Shown here piece after piece: positions 61,570-64,000 of a stretch of 64,000 nt of DNA. The notes beneath the pieces are model-generated. The model worked only from the letters and a program-made list of their open reading frames with translations. It ran no database searches and was not told the DNA's origin. Source of the DNA: Curvibacter lanceolatus ATCC 14669. GTDB lineage: Bacteria > Pseudomonadota > Gammaproteobacteria > Burkholderiales > Burkholderiaceae_C. Each line of letters begins with the position of its first letter. Position 1 is the stretch's first letter. Location: positions 248,001 to 312,000 of the forward strand of contig NZ_KB906256.1 in assembly GCF_000381265.1 (NCBI RefSeq), written 5' to 3'. The translations under genes were made by a program, and so were the position numbers.

Positions 61570-63099
61570 ATGCGACTGTTTTCCAATTCCCCTAGCGAAC
61601 CTCGGCCACGGCTGAGCGCTTTGTCGAGCGCTTTGTCGAGCACTTTGTCGAGCACTTTGTTTTTGGCCCTGACCGGTGCCCTGCTGCTGGGCGCCTGTGC
61701 CCACACGCCCGAGCCCCTGGCTCTGCCCGCCGCCCCCGTGGCAGGGGTGTACGCCGAGGCCAGCTCACCCACCGACCCGGCCGCCCCCACGCTGGCCTGG
61801 CGCAGCTACTTCACCGACCCGGCGCTGCAGGCGCTGATCAGCCAGGCCCTGGCCAACAACCGCGATCTGCGCATCGCCGCGGCCCGGGTGCAGCAAGCCC
61901 AGGCCGCCTGGGGTCTGCAGCACGCGGCCAGCCTGCCTTCGGTGGTGGGCATGGCCGGCAACAGCCGGGTGCACCTGCCGGCCGGCATCAACCCGCTGGG
62001 CAGCACCATCCAGGCCAGCGGCGCCAGCCTCGGGCTGGGCTTTGTGAGCTGGGAGGTGGACCTGTGGAACCGCCTGGGCCAGTTGCAGGACGCCGCCGCC
62101 CAAAGCGCTGAAGCCGCCGAGCAGGCCCGCCGTGGCGCCGAGCTCAGCCTGGTGGCCCAGGTGGCGCAAGCCCACCTGGCCCTGGGCGAGCTGGACGAGC
62201 GCCTGGCCCTGGCCCGCCAGGCCGAGGCCAGCCGTGCCGAGAGCCTGCGCATCTTCACGCGCCGCGTGGCCATGGGCGCCAGCTCGCGTCTGCAACTGAC
62301 CCAGGTGCAGACCCTGCTGACCCAGGCCCAGGCCCTGGTGGTACAGCTGCAGCAGACCCGCGCCGCCCAGGCCCAGACCCTGATCGCCCTGGTCGGCACC
62401 CCGCTGGAGCTGCCCGAACACGCCGACGCGTTGAGCCGCCAGAGCCCGGTGGCCCGGCTTCGCACGGGCCTGCCCTCCGAACTGCTGCAGGCGCGGCCCG
62501 ACATCGTGGCGGCCGAGCACCAGCTGCGCGCGGCCCACGCCCAGGTGGGCGCGGCACGGGCGGCCTTCTACCCCAGCCTGACGCTGACCACCGCCCTGGG
62601 CACCACCAGCAGTGATTTCGACGGTCTGTTCCGCGGTGGCAGCAAGGCCTGGCTGTTTGCCCCCAGCCTGAACCTGCCGCTGTTTGACGGCGGCCGGCGC
62701 GAGAACAACCTCAGCCTGCAGCAGGCACGCCAGCTCGAGGCCGTGGCGCAGTACGAAAAAAGCATCCAGAACGCCTTCCGCGAGGTGAATGACGCCCTGT
62801 CGGCCAGCCACGCGCTGGAGCGACAGGTGCACATCGCCGAGGCCGCCCTGCAGGCCCAGACCGAGCGCGCACGGCTGTCCGAGCGCCGCTTTGACGCGGG
62901 CTCGGCCGCCTTTCTCGAGGTGCTGGACGCCCAGCGCGACCTGCTGTCCGCCGGCCAGCAACTGGTGCAGGCGCGGCGGGCCGCCATGGCCAGCCGCGTG
63001 CTGCTGTACGCGGCCCTGGGCGGCGGCACGCTGGCGGCGGCGGACGCCCCCCAAAGCCCCCCCTCCAGCGCCCCCCGGACCGCCACCGCCCAACCCTGA
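61570..63099 (+). CDS. NodT/OprM-type outer-membrane efflux protein
   Basis: 509-aa outer-membrane channel of tripartite efflux pumps. Signal/lipobox LFLALTGALLLGACAHTPEP marks a lipoprotein of the NodT group. The repeated efflux-protein helices follow (LISQALANNRDLRIAAARVQQAQAAW..., LPSELLQARPDIVAAEHQLRAAHAQVGAARAAFYPSLTL, NAFREVNDALSASHALERQ). The signal region holds a 12-bp tandem repeat. ATG 61570, 7 bp after fabI. It presumably works with the HlyD adaptor that follows. Confidence 0.92.
   Translation: MRLFSNSPSEPRPRLSALSSALSSTLSSTLFLALTGALLLGACAHTPEPLALPAAPVAGVYAEASSPTDPAAPTLAWRSYFTDPALQALISQALANNRDLRIAAARVQQAQAAWGLQHAASLPSVVGMAGNSRVHLPAGINPLGSTIQASGASLGLGFVSWEVDLWNRLGQLQDAAAQSAEAAEQARRGAELSLVAQVAQAHLALGELDERLALARQAEASRAESLRIFTRRVAMGASSRLQLTQVQTLLTQAQALVVQLQQTRAAQAQTLIALVGTPLELPEHADALSRQSPVARLRTGLPSELLQARPDIVAAEHQLRAAHAQVGAARAAFYPSLTLTTALGTTSSDFDGLFRGGSKAWLFAPSLNLPLFDGGRRENNLSLQQARQLEAVAQYEKSIQNAFREVNDALSASHALERQVHIAEAALQAQTERARLSERRFDAGSAAFLEVLDAQRDLLSAGQQLVQARRAAMASRVLLYAALGGGTLAAADAPQSPPSSAPRTATAQP
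61614..61661 (+). repeat. 12-bp tandem repeat, four copies, in the efflux-protein signal region
   Basis: Four adjacent units GAGC(G/A)CTTTGT(C/T) encode an LSSA/LSST pattern just before the hydrophobic core of the signal peptide. First two and last two units differ at one base. Confidence 0.88.
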
Positions 63100-63128
63100 G
63101 CCCCCGTACGCCAGAGCCGAGTCACATC

Positions 63129-64000
63129 ATGAAAAAGCCTTCTTCCCCTCTCCAGCTTCTCCCGATCGCCGTCGTCGTGGCCCTCGCCCTGGCCGCCGGC
63201 GCCTACGGCTGGACCCACCTGCGCGCCACCGGCCCCGGGCCGGGTTTTGTGAGCGGCAATGGCCGCATCGAAGCCACCGAGATCGACATCGCCACCAAGT
63301 CCCCGGGCCGGGTGCTCGACATCCTGGTCGGCGAGGGTGACCTGGTCAGCGCCAACCAGCCCCTGGCCCACATGCAGATGCAGAGCCTGGAGGCCCAGCG
63401 CGACGAAGCCCGGGCCCGCCAGCGCCAGGCCGTGACCGGCGTGGCCAGTGCCGAGGCCCAGGTGGCCATGCGCGAAAGCGATGCCGCCGCCGCCCAGGCC
63501 GCCGTGGCCGCCCGCGAGGCCGACCTGGACAACGCCCAGCGCCGGCTGGCGCGCTCCACCGACCTGAGCCGCGACGGCGCCGCATCGCAACAAGAGCTGG
63601 ACGACGACCGGGCCCGCGCGCGCAGCGCCACGGCCGCCGTGGCCGCCGCCCGCGCCCAGCTGGCCGCGGCCCAGAGCGCGATCGCCGCTGCCCGCTCGCA
63701 GGTGGGCAGCGCCCATGCCGCCGTCGTGGCCGGTGACGCCACCGTGGCCCGCATCCAGACCGAGATCGACGACGGCACCCTGGTCGCCCCGCGCGCCGGC
63801 CGCGTGCAGTACCGCGTGGCCCAGCCCGGCGAGGTGCTGGGCGCGGGCGGCAAGGTGCTCAACCTGGTGGACCTGTCGGAGGTGAACATGGGCTTTTTCG
63901 TGCCCGAGACCGTGGCCGGCCGCCTGGCCGTGGGCAGCGAGGTGCACCTGGTGCTGGACGCCGCCCCGCAGTACGTGATCCCGGCCAAGGTGTCGTATGT
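63129..64000 (+). CDS. HlyD-family membrane-fusion (adaptor) protein, cut by window end
   Basis: At least 290 aa from ATG 63129, running past the window. A single N-terminal membrane anchor (LLPIAVVVALALAAGAYGW) is followed by the lipoyl half GRIEATEIDIATKSPGRVLDILVGEGDLVSANQPLAHM, a long Ala/Arg/Gln-rich coiled-coil hairpin (about 75-200) and the closing lipoyl half VAPRAGRVQYRVAQPGEVLGAGGKVLNLVDLSEV. It links an inner-membrane pump to the outer-membrane channel encoded just upstream. The pump gene, ABC or MFS, would follow beyond 64000. Confidence 0.92.
   Translation, partial: MKKPSSPLQLLPIAVVVALALAAGAYGWTHLRATGPGPGFVSGNGRIEATEIDIATKSPGRVLDILVGEGDLVSANQPLAHMQMQSLEAQRDEARARQRQAVTGVASAEAQVAMRESDAAAAQAAVAAREADLDNAQRRLARSTDLSRDGAASQQELDDDRARARSATAAVAAARAQLAAAQSAIAAARSQVGSAHAAVVAGDATVARIQTEIDDGTLVAPRAGRVQYRVAQPGEVLGAGGKVLNLVDLSEVNMGFFVPETVAGRLAVGSEVHLVLDAAPQYVIPAKVSY

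Overview
The window is GC-rich, densely packed bacterial chromosome of Burkholderiales type, most like Comamonadaceae. The reasons are a Bug-family (TctC-like) receptor, Liv-type ABC uptake systems, a TRAP system, many acyl-CoA enzymes, a class I PHA synthase, and a CTTTCTTTG/CAAAGAAAG-bearing intergenic repeat of a kind I recall from that family. I see no rRNA, tRNA, CRISPR array, prophage or intact insertion sequence. About 56 protein genes are supported. The genus is not determined.

Layout. 1-1100: a broken, edge-cut ATM1-type ABC exporter and a YciA-like acyl-CoA thioesterase. 1250-6830: an operon for LivH, LivM, LivG, LivF and an AMP-forming acyl-CoA synthetase, behind a 30-bp palindrome. 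6895-13150 (minus strand): a three-module glycosyltransferase and PBP1A. 13276-21040: a LivK-like binding protein, a lipocalin, an acetyl-CoA hydrolase/transferase, a bestrophin, a cardiolipin synthase, a Bug receptor and a small DEDD exonuclease. 21057-31082: a TetR-controlled operon resembling the acyclic-terpene (atu) and leucine (liu) pathways. It holds an SDR, both subunits of a biotin-dependent acyl-CoA carboxylase, two branched-chain-type acyl-CoA dehydrogenases, an enoyl-CoA hydratase, a thioesterase and a BKACE (beta-keto acid cleavage) enzyme in place of the expected HMG-CoA lyase. 31205-32262: a TPR/Gly-rich membrane protein with a strong terminator. 32310-33051: a non-coding head-to-head pair of repeats. 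33082-43003 (minus strand): a TetR-led beta-oxidation operon. 43188-47870: small regulator/enzyme pairs. 47902-52525: a LacI regulator divergent from gluconokinase and a TRAP transporter, with two identical operators. 52631-55827: a PhnD-like periplasmic protein followed by a sensor kinase. 55852-58096: a 49-bp MITE-like hairpin, a lipoprotein, a DUF2252 protein and a PsiF-repeat protein. 58215-64000: TetR divergent from PHA synthase, FabI, an outer-membrane efflux protein and an HlyD-type adaptor cut by the window end.

How the genes fit together. The most interesting point is that the operator before livH (1254-1285) and the one before the TetR gene at 21114 (21057-21088) share the same spaced pattern, TTATTT-N5-AAGC-N4-GCTTG-N2-ATAAAT. 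I infer that one TetR repressor controls import and CoA-activation of a carboxylic acid (liv operon plus ligase) and its breakdown by gamma-carboxylation (21-31 kb). The LivK-like protein at 13276 may supply the binding component the liv operon lacks. Helix-G glutamates in both dehydrogenases suggest a 3-methyl-branched substrate. BKACE together with a thioesterase suggests an ending different from the classical atu/liu route. The substrate is unknown.
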